Part shown: piece after piece, positions 1 through 8,483 of the stretch
How the letters are laid out: each line of letters begins with the position of its first letter
How positions within the stretch are numbered: the first letter of the stretch is position 1
DNA from: Bacillus sp. SORGH_AS_0510
Lineage (GTDB): Bacteria > Bacillota > Bacilli > Bacillales > Cytobacillaceae
Reading direction: 5' to 3'
Length of the DNA: 64,000 bases
Assembly (NCBI RefSeq): GCF_030818775.1
Contig: NZ_JAUTAU010000001.1
Location: forward strand, 2,360,001 to 2,424,000
Notes under the pieces: model-generated
The model's database searches: none
Seen by the model: the letters and a program-made list of their open reading frames with translations, nothing else
What the model was told of the DNA's origin: nothing
Position numbers and translations under genes: made by a program

Positions 1-1
1 T

Positions 2-490
2 ACAGCAGATTTTGGAAGAGTGACTTATACAGAAGCAATCAATCTGTTGAAAGAATCTGGTGAAGATTTCGCATATCCAGTTGAATGGGGAGCGGATTTA
101 CAAACAGAGCATGAACGTTATTTATGTGAAAAAGTATTCCAAAAACCTGTTTTTGTAACTGATTATCCAAAAGAGATTAAAGCATTCTATATGAGATTAA
201 ATGAAGACAATAAAACAGTTGCAGCAACAGATTTATTAGTACCAGGCATTGGTGAATTAATTGGAGGCAGCCAGCGTGAAGAACGAGAAGATATCTTAGC
301 TGGAAAAATTAATGAGCTTGGAATGAATGAAGAAGATTACTGGTGGTACCTAGAGCTAAGAAAATACGGTGGTACAAAACATTCAGGATATGGATTAGGA
401 TTTGAACGTTTAATTATGTACCTAACAGGTATGACAAATATTAGAGATGTAATCCCATTCCCTAGAACACCAGGAAATGCAGAATTTTAA
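2..490 (+). CDS. asnS: Asparaginyl-tRNA synthetase, C-terminal part (5' truncated by window)
   Basis: Only the last 162 codons are present; the reading frame is open from base 2, so the gene begins outside the window. The product charges tRNA-Asn with asparagine in the cytoplasm. The visible part is the end of a class II catalytic core: [10 protein letters not shown] (motif 2 loop region), [11 protein letters not shown] (motif 3 with its ATP-binding Arg) and the family-typical C-terminus [17 protein letters not shown]. The text resembles the bacterial AsnRS pattern with [13 protein letters not shown] and [10 protein letters not shown], which separates it from AspRS. A GTG at 20 is internal and not the start. 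A strong terminator follows directly. Confidence 0.95.
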   Translation, partial: TADFGRVTYTEAINLLKESGEDFAYPVEWGADLQTEHERYLCEKVFQKPVFVTDYPKEIKAFYMRLNEDNKTVAATDLLVPGIGELIGGSQREEREDILAGKINELGMNEEDYWWYLELRKYGGTKHSGYGLGFERLIMYLTGMTNIRDVIPFPRTPGNAEF

Positions 491-491
491 C

Positions 492-532
492 AAAAAAAGA
501 CCAATTCATTATTAATGAATTGGTCTTTTTTT
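492..532 (+). terminator. Rho-independent terminator after asnS
   Basis: A perfect stem AGACCAATTCATT / AATGAATTGGTCT with a 3-4 nt loop is followed by seven T residues, immediately after the asnS stop codon. Confidence 0.9.
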
Positions 533-546
533 GCATTTAAAGAGTT

Positions 547-720
547 TTAAAAAACTTGTAATTCTTCTTCAAAATAGAATGTACCAGGGTGCTCTTTCAC
601 AGTATAAGAATATCTCTTCATATTTTTTACATATTGCCATTTTAAAATGGTTACCATTTCACCAGTTTCTTTAATGTTGACCGTTTGACCGGTTGAATAG
701 CGATTATTTGAATTTTTCAT
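547..720 (-). CDS. Small uncharacterised protein (57 aa)
   Basis: Read on the minus strand, an ATG at 720 is preceded by AAAAGGGGTG at good spacing and opens a 57-residue frame ending with TAA at 547. The product starts MKNSNNRYSTGQTVNIKETG and ends FYFEEELQVF. It is a soluble, basic, beta-rich looking protein with no signal peptide or membrane segment. The composition (KETGEMVTILKWQY, then PGTFYFEEEL) looks like a small SH3/beta-barrel type fold, but I do not recognise the family. The asnS terminator lies just beyond its stop and may serve it from the other side. Divergent from the HTH gene at 882. Confidence 0.65.
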   Translation of the reverse strand: MKNSNNRYSTGQTVNIKETGEMVTILKWQYVKNMKRYSYTVKEHPGTFYFEEELQVF

Positions 721-881
721 TTTTACACCCCTTTTATCTTACATCTTAAGTATAACACAAATAAATTTATTATATTTGTCCTTAATTAAGACTATTATCT
801 TTAGGTGGAAAATACCAAGAATTCCTTTTCCTTTCAATTTATATACAGCTATGGTATGATGATTAAAAGTGAGGTGTCATT

Positions 882-1100
882 TTGACAAATTATAGAGCAA
901 AAAAAAGTAACCTCAAGGCATTATTATCTAAAAACGGTATGGATTTGGATGGTTTGGAAAGGAATACTAAGATTCCTAGAAGTCAACTCGATGACTATAT
1001 GTCTAAGAAAGTAATGAGCTTGAATTCTGCAATGACTATTTCAAAAGAATTAAATTGCAAGATTGAAGATTTGTATGTATGGACTGCTGAAGAAGCTTAA
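882..1100 (+). CDS. Small Xre/Cro-type helix-turn-helix regulator
   Basis: 72 aa, TTG start chosen because GTGAGGTG lies 6-12 bases upstream. The protein is almost only a Cro/C1-type HTH: KALLSKNGMDLDGLERNTKIPRSQLDDYMSK (helices 1-3) followed by SLNSAMTISKELNCKIEDLY, the usual closing helices of Xre domains in which the final LY/WT segment caps the fold. It resembles the YozG-type small regulators of Bacillus. No effector domain is present. An extended -10-like TGGTATGAT lies about 20 bases upstream of the start. It is monocistronic, with a terminator directly downstream. Its targets are unknown. Confidence 0.85.
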   Translation: MTNYRAKKSNLKALLSKNGMDLDGLERNTKIPRSQLDDYMSKKVMSLNSAMTISKELNCKIEDLYVWTAEEA

Positions 1101-1110
1101 TTTAAAAGTA

Positions 1111-1145
1111 AAAAAACAGACTCCAAAGCGAGTCTGTTTTTTTGT
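1111..1145 (+). terminator. Rho-independent terminator after the HTH gene
   Basis: Stem ACAGACTC / GAGTCTGT with a short loop and a run of eight T residues. Confidence 0.9.
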
Positions 1146-1149
1146 GTTT

Positions 1150-1219
1150 GGCTGTGTTAAATTGTGATATTATACCCTATTGATTGGAGCGGAAATCAAT
1201 AGGCAAGTCTAACAGAGCC
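1150..1219. repeat. Short (core-less) copy of a dispersed non-coding repeat
   Basis: Begins GGCTGTGTTAAA and ends TAACAGAGCC, the same ends as the 183-bp repeat at 12807. Its middle reads TTGATTGGAGCGG directly followed by AAATCAAT, so the GC-rich core of about 110 bp is absent. The junction falls exactly on the TTGGAGCGGAA that occurs at both core boundaries of the long copies. It lies between the HTH terminator and the 3' end of lysP. Confidence 0.75.
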
Positions 1220-1226
1220 TTGAGTT

Positions 1227-2708
1227 TTAATTTGTTAAATCACACTTATCTAATGGAATCACTTTGGTTTTCTTTGTAAATTTATATCCCAACCATAAGA
1301 TTAAAAAAAGAGGCAAACCGATATAAGATACCAAAACACCATTCCAATCAACGTGGTTACCGAGAAAAGCTGAGTAGTTTTGTCCTAAAACAACGAAACC
1401 ACAGACAGCAAAGGCGAAAATAGGGCCAAATGGGAAGAACTTTGATTTATATGGTAATAAACTTAGATCCTTACCTTGTGCAATGAAAGCCTTCCTGAAT
1501 CGATAGTGACAAACTGCAATTCCAAGCCATGCTATGAAACCTGACATACCTGATGCATTTAGCAACCAGACATAAACCGTACCATCTCCAAAGAAAGAAG
1601 CAAGAAATGCCAGAGTACCAATTAAAGTTGTTGCAAATAATGCGTTGACTGGCACACCATTTTTATTGAGTTTAGCTAAGAACCTAGGTGCCTTTCCTTC
1701 GCGTGCTAAGTCCCAAAGCATGCGGGTAGAAGCGTACATACCTGAATTACCTGCAGACAATACAGCTGTTAAAATGACAGCATTCATGATAGAAGCAGCA
1801 AATGCAATTCCTGCTTTTTGAAAAACAAGTGTAAATGGGCTAACTGTAACATCGCCGTTTGCTAAGTTCTCATTTGTATAAGGAATGAGAAGACCGATTA
1901 CTAAAATCGCTAATACATAAAATAAAAGAATCCTCCAAAACACTTGTTTTACAGCCCGCGGAATAGATTTTGTTGGATTATCAGTCTCTCCTGCAGCAAC
2001 TCCGAGTAGTTCAGTTCCTTGAAAGGAGAATCCTGCTGCCATAAAGATTCCTAGCATTGCCATGAAACCGCCGTGGAATGGAGCATCTCCAACTGTGAAA
2101 TTTTTGAAGCCAATCGCTTCATTACCCATAATGCCGAAAATCATTAGTGTTCCAGTTATGATAAAGATTATAACTGTCACTACCTTAACTAATGAAAACC
2201 AATATTCTGCTTCCCCAAATCCTTTTACAGAAAGGTAGTTTAATAGGAACATAATAACTAAGAAAATTCCACTCCATATGAAGGATGGAGTATGTGGGAA
2301 CCAAAATTTCATAATCATCGTAACAGCTGCTAATTCTGCTGCTATTGTAATTGCCCAGTTATACCAGTAATTCCACCCTAACGCAAAACCTAGGGAAGGG
2401 TCGACAAATTTTGTTGCATAGGTACTAAAGCTTCCCGCTACAGGCATATAGGCTCCCATTTCTGCTAACCCTTGCATTAAAAAGTAGACCATTAAACCAA
2501 TAACAACATAAGAGAGAATAGCTCCACCAGGTCCTGCAGAATGGATTGCTCCTCCACTTGCAAGGAATAAACCTGTACCAATTGTACCTCCAAGTGAAAT
2601 CATAGTAAGGTGACGAGATTTTAGGCTTCTTCTTAACTCGGATGGTTCTTTTTTAGGTGATTGATCACCGTTAAAATCATTTTGTTTTAATACTCGTGCT
2701 GTTTGCAT
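1227..2708 (-). CDS. lysP: Lysine-specific permease (APC superfamily)
   Basis: 493 aa integral membrane protein importing lysine with protons. The cytoplasmic N-terminus (about 35 residues) leads into LKSRHLTMISLGGTIGTGLF, the first-helix signature of the amino acid permease family. About twelve hydrophobic segments follow. The stretch SFQGTELLGVAAGETDNP, then IPRAVKQVFWRILLFY and AVLSAGNSGMYASTRMLWDL, matches LysP-type proteins almost residue for residue as I know them. The substrate call is strongly supported by the lysine riboswitch in its leader. ATG at 2708 has AAGGAGT eight bases upstream. It is transcribed alone. The 3' end meets the short repeat at 1150-1219, and no clear own terminator is seen. 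Confidence 0.93.
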   Translation of the reverse strand: MQTARVLKQNDFNGDQSPKKEPSELRRSLKSRHLTMISLGGTIGTGLFLASGGAIHSAGPGGAILSYVVIGLMVYFLMQGLAEMGAYMPVAGSFSTYATKFVDPSLGFALGWNYWYNWAITIAAELAAVTMIMKFWFPHTPSFIWSGIFLVIMFLLNYLSVKGFGEAEYWFSLVKVVTVIIFIITGTLMIFGIMGNEAIGFKNFTVGDAPFHGGFMAMLGIFMAAGFSFQGTELLGVAAGETDNPTKSIPRAVKQVFWRILLFYVLAILVIGLLIPYTNENLANGDVTVSPFTLVFQKAGIAFAASIMNAVILTAVLSAGNSGMYASTRMLWDLAREGKAPRFLAKLNKNGVPVNALFATTLIGTLAFLASFFGDGTVYVWLLNASGMSGFIAWLGIAVCHYRFRKAFIAQGKDLSLLPYKSKFFPFGPIFAFAVCGFVVLGQNYSAFLGNHVDWNGVLVSYIGLPLFLILWLGYKFTKKTKVIPLDKCDLTN

Positions 2709-2753
2709 TGTCTTTACTCCTTTTTGTATTCATTTTTCGAGAAGGAGTTTTGG

Positions 2754-3015
2754 AATAAAAAATGCCATCGAAGTAGAATCGATGGCATTATCAATACCCC
2801 GCATCATACCTTCCGAAAGATAGCTCAACACGAATGGCTGGTAGGGCCAAGCGTGACAGTTCTGTTCCTGTTTGGAGACAGCCCCAGCATGCTTTGTCAG
2901 AGATAAAAGCACACTTCGGCAGTTTTTCCTTTCAAGTGGAGTCAATGATGTCTCTGCATCTCATCCGCTTTACTAATAAAAACCGCGACCTCTACCTCAT
3001 CGGTTTGATGAGGAT
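2754..3015 (-). promoter_or_regulatory. Lysine riboswitch (L box) with intrinsic terminator, upstream of lysP
   Basis: On the minus strand the aptamer runs from about 3003 to 2815. Recognisable conserved blocks are GATGAGGTAGAGGTCGCG, the AGTA of the first internal loop, GAAAGG followed by GCCGAAG, CTGGGGCTGT and the closing GAGCTATC that pairs with the start. A terminator hairpin (ATGCCATCGA / TCGATGGCAT, then T6) lies at 2789-2754, between the aptamer and the lysP RBS. The expected logic is lysine binding favouring termination and lowering permease synthesis. Confidence 0.93.
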
Positions 3016-3225
3016 TTAGCATATGAATTTAATATATTTATAAAGTATAAATTATATTGGATATTTGTCAATAAATTTTTCTTGAATAGCATTCCAGGAT
3101 TCCAATACACCTTGGAATTAACAGATAATTAATTCTTTTGGAAAAAAACTATTAAATTTACATTAAAAATGATAATCGGTATTATTTTTAAATATAAATG
3201 ATGGCGTTTTCGGAGGTATTATAAG

Positions 3226-4041
3226 ATGCGGATTTTTGGAATTATTATTGGATCACTAATAATTGTATTGGCATTTAACCTTTTTTTGATACCTCACGAA
3301 GTATTAAGTAGTGGACTGAGTGGAATTTCCATGATTATAGGTATGATTTCACCACTTAATACAGGGGTGGCAAATTTTCTATTGAACTTTCCGTTACTGT
3401 TAATAGGGTATAAAATGTTGGGTAAGAAATTTATTATGAACTCAATTTTTTCAGTACTCATAATATCAGTTGGACTTTATTTAGTACCTGTTATCGCTAT
3501 AGCGAACGATACCATTTTAAGCTCTATTTTTGGTGGTGCTTTAACTGGTCTTGGTGTTGGAATTGTCTTTCGAAGCTCAGGGTCAACCGGAGGCTTTGAT
3601 ATAATTGGGATGATTGTTTCAAGAAAAAAGGATTTTCCAATAGGTACCTTGCTATCTGGCATGAACGCAGTTGTTATAGTGATTAGCGGATTTTTATTTA
3701 ATTGGGATGCCGCTTTGAATACTTTAGTGTCTATCTTTGTAACAGGTAAAGTAGTGGATGCTATTTATACAGACCATGCTAAACTAACAATAATGATCAT
3801 TACCGATAAAGGTGACGAGATGAGAGCGCACCTTCTAACCAACCTTTATAGAGGATTAACAATTATGGACGGAGTTGGGGGATACTCCAACAACAAACGA
3901 AATGTTTTAATAACGGTCATTTCACGGTATGAATTAAATGAGGTAAAGAATCTCATTGTTGAAGTAGACCCTGCTGCATTTGTAAATATAACTGAAACAA
4001 TTGAAGTCATGGGACTCTTCCATCGTCCTAGTCCTTCATAA
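3226..4041 (+). CDS. YitT family membrane protein with C-terminal DUF2179 domain
   Basis: 271 aa. The N-terminal about 190 residues hold five to six hydrophobic helices with family signatures: NLFLIPHEVLSSGLSGISMI (first repeat), NFPLLLIGYKMLGKKF, and GLGVGIVFRSSGSTGGFDII. The C-terminal about 80 residues form the soluble DUF2179 domain: THE KLTIMIITDKG opening strand, RGLTIMDGVGGYSNNKRNVL, then VDPAAFVNITETIEVMG. YitT proteins are common in multiple copies in Bacillus; the function is not established, though transport has been suggested. ATG at 3226 has CGGAGG upstream. Two related genes occur in this window at 11334 and 37182. A bidirectional terminator follows. Confidence 0.88.
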   Translation: MRIFGIIIGSLIIVLAFNLFLIPHEVLSSGLSGISMIIGMISPLNTGVANFLLNFPLLLIGYKMLGKKFIMNSIFSVLIISVGLYLVPVIAIANDTILSSIFGGALTGLGVGIVFRSSGSTGGFDIIGMIVSRKKDFPIGTLLSGMNAVVIVISGFLFNWDAALNTLVSIFVTGKVVDAIYTDHAKLTIMIITDKGDEMRAHLLTNLYRGLTIMDGVGGYSNNKRNVLITVISRYELNEVKNLIVEVDPAAFVNITETIEVMGLFHRPSPS

Positions 4042-4042
4042 A

Positions 4043-4082
4043 AAAATGGGCCTGCAATAATAAAATATGCAGGCCCATTTTT
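4043..4082. terminator. Bidirectional terminator between convergent genes
   Basis: Stem AAAATGGGCCTGCA / TGCAGGCCCATTTT with A- and T-rich flanks on both sides, between the YitT gene and the minus-strand gene ending at 4083. Confidence 0.9.
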
Positions 4083-4697
4083 TCAATTGTTAATGTATTT
4101 TTCAAAAACAAATCCATAATCCTTTACACAATACTGTTTCTTACTGTCTTCTAGCCATTGAAATGCTGCTTGATTTAACATCTTAAACTGGACAACTAGA
4201 TTACTGTCAGGACTTGTTATCCTTCCAAGAGTAGTAGAGGCAACATCAAGACTTTGTTTGGCAAATTGAAGGCTTACCTCATTTTCATGAGAGATTTCGG
4301 AAATTTTAATTAAAGCTTTATACAAATCTTTTACTTCCTCAATATGCTTTTTATGAACGTCAATGGAAAATGGTTGTGAGCCAATTTTGAATTTAATCTC
4401 CACATCAAGGTCTACGGTTCCCGCAGTTTCGAGTTTAACGTCTGAAACTCTATTAGTTGCATAACTATAACGATGTAACATTCGTTTCTTGCTTGTAGCA
4501 CTTGTACCATCTAAGTGGATTAAAGCATTATTTGTAAAACAATATTCATCTGATTTCGATTTAATTAAAAAATATATCTTCTCATTGTCTTCATGCATTA
4601 CATAATCATCTGCATCAACTTTGTCATAATTTTCTGGTTTAATGACAGAACCTACATCACTTAATCCTAAAATATCAGATGCTACTTTTCCAAACAT
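4083..4697 (-). CDS. YvbH-like protein with bacterial PH domain
   Basis: 204 aa, soluble, no signal peptide. It starts MFGKVASDILGLSDVGSVIKP. The first about 125 residues match the bacterial pleckstrin-homology fold of the YvbH/DUF1696 type: an amphipathic helix, then strands including KIYFLIKSKSDEYCFTNNAL, HLDGTSATSKKRMLHRYSY, DLDVEIKFKIGSQPFSIDV. The last about 80 residues are helical (HIEEVKDLYKALIKISEI onwards), as in the YvbH oligomerisation region. The function of the family is not known; assembly into rings and a role in stress or membranes have been proposed. GTGAGGTTGG precedes the ATG at 4697. Convergent with the YitT gene. Confidence 0.82.
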   Translation of the reverse strand: MFGKVASDILGLSDVGSVIKPENYDKVDADDYVMHEDNEKIYFLIKSKSDEYCFTNNALIHLDGTSATSKKRMLHRYSYATNRVSDVKLETAGTVDLDVEIKFKIGSQPFSIDVHKKHIEEVKDLYKALIKISEISHENEVSLQFAKQSLDVASTTLGRITSPDSNLVVQFKMLNQAAFQWLEDSKKQYCVKDYGFVFEKYINN

Positions 4698-4856
4698 TTT
4701 ACCAACCTCACTTTTCTAAAATCTTGACATACATATGTACGAACAAAGCCACATAAAGTTTCAGTGTATTTACTGTAATTAGGAAAGACAAAATACTTTA
4801 TGACTTTAATGGCTATTGTATGTTAAAAAATGTAATTAATATGATGGGAAGTTTGA

Positions 4857-4949
4857 TATAATTAAATGATACTTTGTAAATGGAGGCAGTCCAATGTAAG
4901 CACCTCAACTTTTTTATAATAAAATTTAATAAAAAGTGAGGTTGCGATT
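4857..4949 (+). promoter_or_regulatory. Leader with minimal start-stop ORF and RBS-masking hairpin
   Basis: A TATAAT box at 4857-4862 predicts a transcript starting near 4869. The leader then contains GGAGG (4882-4886), a 7-nt spacer and ATGTAA (4894-4899), which is a complete start codon directly followed by a stop. Just downstream, CACCTCAACTTTTT (4901-4914) can pair with AAAAAGTGAGGTTG (4931-4944), which holds the RBS of the MFS gene. The layout is typical of translation-coupled attenuation control, but the inducer is unknown. Confidence 0.5.
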
Positions 4950-6182
4950 ATGTCTAAATTTGTTGGAAAAGAGGTTTTTTTCCGATTTCTTTGGTATGGG
5001 CAAATTTTGGCTAACCTAGGGGATATTTTGTATATAGTTAGTTTGATAAAGTTAATTTATGACAAAACCGGATCTGCTACCTATATGTCTCTGGTCCCGT
5101 TTTTTAGTACAATATCTGCTTTGATAAGCGGGTTATTGGCACCATTGATAATAAATAAATTCAAGCTTAAATCGATATTAACTTATTCTCAAACCGGGAA
5201 AACAGTTTTTTTATTTTTATTGTGCATTAGTATCCCTATTCTCGAAGAACAATTGCTGTTTTTAGTCTATCTTATGATTTCCCTTATATCTTTTTTAGAT
5301 GGGTGGGCGTCTCCTGCAAGAAATGCATTGATTCCAAGTTTAGTGGAGGAAAGTAAGTTAGTTAAAACAAATAGCTTGCTTTCAATATCTGATCAAATAA
5401 TCCAACTTATTACTTGGCCAATGGGGAGTATCTTATTAGTGTCATTTGGACCGGTAACTATTCTTTGGCAAACTTTTTTCTTATTCCTAATTTCAACCAT
5501 GTTTATGCGAATGATCAGAGATTATAGTAACCAATTAATTCATGAAAAGAAATCTCAAATAAATGTGTTAAAAGAAGGTTGGGCAATAATTTGGCATTCC
5601 AAACAGCTTAGGATTATTAGTTTAATGAACATTCTTGAAACATTTGCAAACGGGGTATGGATTGCTGCCATCTTGTTTGTATACGTTTCAGAGGCATTAA
5701 ACAAAGGAGAGAACTGGTGGGGGTATATTAATGGTTCTTTTTTTACAGGGATGTTAGTTGGAGGACTTTTCATTTACCATTACTCCTACTTGGTGGAACG
5801 ATTTTTAAGCAAAATCATATTGTGGTCGGCCTTTACTTTAACCGGGATAACCTTTTTGTTCGGAACAACATCAATTCCTTGGTTTGCTTTATTCGTTTCC
5901 TTTTTGTTTGGTTTTCCTCAGATGGCTCGTGATATTGCTGAAACAACTATTATTCAAAAAAATGCGCAGGAGAAGCTCTTAGCAAAAGTTTATTCTGCTA
6001 GAGGGACCTTATTATTTGGTACGTTTGGTCTTTCGTCACTAGTAATGGGATGGTTGACTGAAAAGTTTGGAGTAAGAGCGGTTTTTTTTGTAGCTACAAT
6101 CCTTTTTCTTACATCATTCATCATAGCATTGTTAAATAAATCTGCTCTGCTAGGCGCCGAAATTAAAAAGAATAGGACTTAA
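4950..6182 (+). CDS. MFS exporter (MFS_3 / macrolide-efflux-like)
   Basis: 410 aa with about twelve hydrophobic segments and no signal peptide. The opening FVGKEVFFRFLWYGQILANLGDILY and the central SFLDGWASPARNALIPSLVE are typical of the MFS_3 (enterobactin exporter/MefA-like) group, where the second helps form the loop between helices 4 and 5. A related motif returns in the second half (FGFPQMARDIAETTIIQKNA). These proteins are usually proton-driven drug or siderophore exporters; the substrate cannot be read from sequence. ATG at 4950 has GTGAGG nine bases upstream, and this RBS lies inside a predicted leader hairpin. A terminator follows. Confidence 0.85.
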   Translation: MSKFVGKEVFFRFLWYGQILANLGDILYIVSLIKLIYDKTGSATYMSLVPFFSTISALISGLLAPLIINKFKLKSILTYSQTGKTVFLFLLCISIPILEEQLLFLVYLMISLISFLDGWASPARNALIPSLVEESKLVKTNSLLSISDQIIQLITWPMGSILLVSFGPVTILWQTFFLFLISTMFMRMIRDYSNQLIHEKKSQINVLKEGWAIIWHSKQLRIISLMNILETFANGVWIAAILFVYVSEALNKGENWWGYINGSFFTGMLVGGLFIYHYSYLVERFLSKIILWSAFTLTGITFLFGTTSIPWFALFVSFLFGFPQMARDIAETTIIQKNAQEKLLAKVYSARGTLLFGTFGLSSLVMGWLTEKFGVRAVFFVATILFLTSFIIALLNKSALLGAEIKKNRT

Positions 6183-6189
6183 TTTTATT

Positions 6190-6226
6190 AAAAAAACGGA
6201 AATCACTTGCTGGTTTCCGTTTTTTA
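6190..6226 (+). terminator. Terminator after MFS gene
   Basis: Stem AACGGAAA(TC) / (GG)TTTCCGTT with T6 downstream. Confidence 0.88.
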
Positions 6227-6283
6227 TCGGAAAATACAATATATGATTTTATTTGAATTTTTAGTAAAAAGGGGGGAGAAGCA

Positions 6284-7252
6284 GTGCGGCCTATCATTTT
6301 AGGAGTTTTTGCGGCTTTCTTTTTCGCATTCACCTTTATTTTAAACAGATCGATGGACTTAGCTGGGGGAAGCTGGATATGGAGTGCATCCCTTAGGTAT
6401 TTTTTTATGGTACCTTTTCTTTTCATGATTGTTTTAGGTAGGAAGAACCTTAGACCATTGCTTATAGAGATGAAAAGACGACCTGGTGCATGGGTTATTT
6501 GGAGTACAGTAGGGTTTGGATTGTTTTATGGGCCCATATGCTTTTCAGCTGCATATGCTCCAGGGTGGTTAATTGCAGCAACTTGGCAAGTTACCATCAT
6601 ATCCGGTTCATTACTTGCACCGCTTTTTTATGAAACAACCTTGACTAAAGATGGTCCATTAAAAATAAGAGGTAAAATTCCTTATAAAGGGTTGTTTATG
6701 TCAATGATAATTTTACTTGGCATCATTCTTATGCAGATTGATCAAGCAAATCATTTATCAGTACTCGCAGTAATCTTTGGAGTTGTACCTGTTTTAATTG
6801 CATCATTTGCCTATCCATTAGGAAATAGGAAAATGATGGAGGTGTGTGAAGGCCGACTTGATGTTTTTCAACGCGTTTTAGGAATGACATTAGCTAGTCT
6901 GCCATTATGGGTTGTGTTATCCGTTTATGGCTTAATGGACAGTGGGCTCCCTAGCGCGGAGCAAACTATGCAGTCCAGTTTAGTTGCAATTTCTTCGGGA
7001 GTTATTGCAACAGTTTTATTTTTTCAGGCAACAGATCTAGTGAGAGGAGATATGCAAATGCTTGCTGCTGTCGAAGCCACACAATCTATGGAGGTTTTAT
7101 TTGCTATAATTGGTGAGGTGTATCTCTTAAATTCTCCAACTCCTACTACGATGTCATGGTTTGGTATCGTTTTGGTTATGGGAGGAATGCTGCTTCACAG
7201 TTATGTATCAAATAAAAGAGAAATACCAAATAGACAAAATGTAAGTGCATAG
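6284..7252 (+). CDS. EmrE-type multidrug resistance efflux transporter family protein
   Basis: 322 aa, GTG start with AAAGGGGGGAG seven bases upstream. About ten hydrophobic helices give a DMT-superfamily architecture made of two internal repeats. The first helix LGVFAAFFFAFTFILNRSMD and the following WIWSASLRYFFM are characteristic of the multidrug resistance efflux family (Pfam EmrE group) found in Bacillus. Second-half helices include GVVPVLIASFAYPLGNRKMM and FFQATDLVRGDMQMLAAVEATQ. The last 15 residues are polar and cytoplasmic. Substrate unknown; the assignment to drug export is by family only. Single-gene unit between two terminators. Confidence 0.82.
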   Translation: MRPIILGVFAAFFFAFTFILNRSMDLAGGSWIWSASLRYFFMVPFLFMIVLGRKNLRPLLIEMKRRPGAWVIWSTVGFGLFYGPICFSAAYAPGWLIAATWQVTIISGSLLAPLFYETTLTKDGPLKIRGKIPYKGLFMSMIILLGIILMQIDQANHLSVLAVIFGVVPVLIASFAYPLGNRKMMEVCEGRLDVFQRVLGMTLASLPLWVVLSVYGLMDSGLPSAEQTMQSSLVAISSGVIATVLFFQATDLVRGDMQMLAAVEATQSMEVLFAIIGEVYLLNSPTPTTMSWFGIVLVMGGMLLHSYVSNKREIPNRQNVSA

Positions 7253-7283
7253 AAACAAGATGTTGTTCTTCCTAAAAATGTTT

Positions 7284-7317
7284 ATCCTTATCAATGAGCA
7301 TTGATAAGGATTTTTTC
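7284..7317 (+). terminator. Terminator after EmrE-type gene
   Basis: Stem ATCCTTATCAATG / CATTGATAAGGAT followed by TTTTTT. Confidence 0.9.
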
Positions 7318-7330
7318 TGGGGTTTTAATA

Positions 7331-8194
7331 TTATCCGTTTAGATAAGGAGTCAGTTTATCAATCGTTTCTTGTAGAAGCGCTGCATTTTTTTTGTACATC
7401 GCCTTTGCATTTTCACAATCGGTTTCAAGTGAGAAAATTTCTAAATCTGCCTGGGTTTTCTTTAAAGTCGCTAGTAATAAAGGCCGTTGTGCAGGATTAG
7501 GTACCTGAATTTTATCGTCATAGAGATCAACAGTAAGTTCTCCATAGGAATCCACTTGTCCAATGAAAACATTATCAAGGGTTACTCCAAGTTTCTCTAA
7601 CTCGGTATATAACCACCCTCTACCTTTACCTGCACATCTTAATGGTTCATCAACAATATTGCCATCCATAATGACAGTTTGGGGCTCTTTCTCATTTGGC
7701 ATTTTCATTTGTAAATCTTTCGGAGTCAATGGACGGTTTTCTCTTTTCAATAATGTGCTTAAATTTCCTCTTGGTTCTAAAACGGCAAATTCCACATCAG
7801 CAATTTTAAAAATATCCTTCTGTCGAAGAAGTGCAGATAATTCATCAATAGTGTATTTCTCTTTTTTTAAATTTTCCTCTAAAATCTTTCCATCCTTAAT
7901 CACAACTGTTCCTTTTCCTTCTGCAAAATCACTAAATTTTTTACTTTTTATCGCTAAATAATTTACTAAAAAGGTAACAAAACCAAAAACAATAAGAGCT
8001 AATACACCATGATACATGTTACTTTCCAGACCAGTTACAACTTCGCCTGCAATACTACCGATTGTAATCCCAGCAACATATTCAAAGAATGAAAGCTCTG
8101 AGATTTGTTTCTTTCCTAGAACTTTTGTTGTTATAAATAAAAGGGCTAAGAAAAATAACGAACGTCCTATAATAAAAACCCAATCTGGCATCAT
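7331..8194 (-). CDS. 2Duf-type spore protein: DUF421 (YetF-like) membrane protein with DUF1657-like tail
   Basis: 287 aa. Residues about 1-80 hold three membrane helices (WVFIIGRSLFFLALLFITTK and two more), followed by the soluble DUF421 domain with KKFSDFAEGKGTVVIKDGKI and QPQTVIMDGNIVDEPLR-like strands. The last about 50 residues (LLATLKKTQADLEIFSLETD then AKAMYKKNAALLQETIDKL) align by eye with the two small DUF1657 proteins encoded upstream. DUF421 plus DUF1657 is the architecture of the 2Duf protein linked to spore heat resistance in the mobile spoVA2mob operon of Bacillus. Here the set stands without spoVA genes. It is the last gene of a three-gene minus-strand unit. Confidence 0.85.
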   Translation of the reverse strand: MMPDWVFIIGRSLFFLALLFITTKVLGKKQISELSFFEYVAGITIGSIAGEVVTGLESNMYHGVLALIVFGFVTFLVNYLAIKSKKFSDFAEGKGTVVIKDGKILEENLKKEKYTIDELSALLRQKDIFKIADVEFAVLEPRGNLSTLLKRENRPLTPKDLQMKMPNEKEPQTVIMDGNIVDEPLRCAGKGRGWLYTELEKLGVTLDNVFIGQVDSYGELTVDLYDDKIQVPNPAQRPLLLATLKKTQADLEIFSLETDCENAKAMYKKNAALLQETIDKLTPYLNG

Positions 8195-8208
8195 TAATCA
8201 CCCCATAT

Positions 8209-8415
8209 TTAGGAGCCGCTGTATTGAGGCTCATGTCGTTCAAGCTCCAAAACTCGGTATTGAAGATCTTTCCTTATCTGTCCCATAGTTATTGTAGATT
8301 CATGAAAAATAACTTGGGCTTGCTTATCAAGCGAATTTAATGCTAAAGAGGACAATTCCGCTTCAATTCCTTTAATAGTTGAAAGACATTGTTTAACATT
8401 TGAAGCAATGGTCAC
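8209..8415 (-). CDS. DUF1657 small protein
   Basis: 68 aa, GTG start at 8415 with GAAAGGAAG upstream. The sequence MTIASNVKQCLSTIKGIEAE followed by a helical run to LEHEPQYSGS-like end matches the DUF1657 pattern: T(I/V)xxxVKQ at the start and EPQY near the C-terminus. Two amphipathic helices are predicted and there is no membrane segment. Middle gene of the 2Duf unit, 14 bases before the DUF421 gene. Function unknown; family members accompany spore membrane proteins. Confidence 0.82.
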   Translation of the reverse strand: MTIASNVKQCLSTIKGIEAELSSLALNSLDKQAQVIFHESTITMGQIRKDLQYRVLELERHEPQYSGS

Positions 8416-8444
8416 TTTAACAACTTCCTTTCAAGAATAAAAAA

Positions 8445-8474
8445 ATGAAAAAGGGGTTGGCACATTTGCCAACC
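8445..8474 (-). terminator. Hairpin with T-run between the two DUF1657 genes
   Basis: On the minus strand GGTTGGCA / TGCCAACC is followed by CC and TTTTT. It lies between the first and second DUF1657 genes and could reduce transcription of the distal genes (attenuation or partial termination). Confidence 0.65.
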
Positions 8475-8483
8475 TATTCTACC

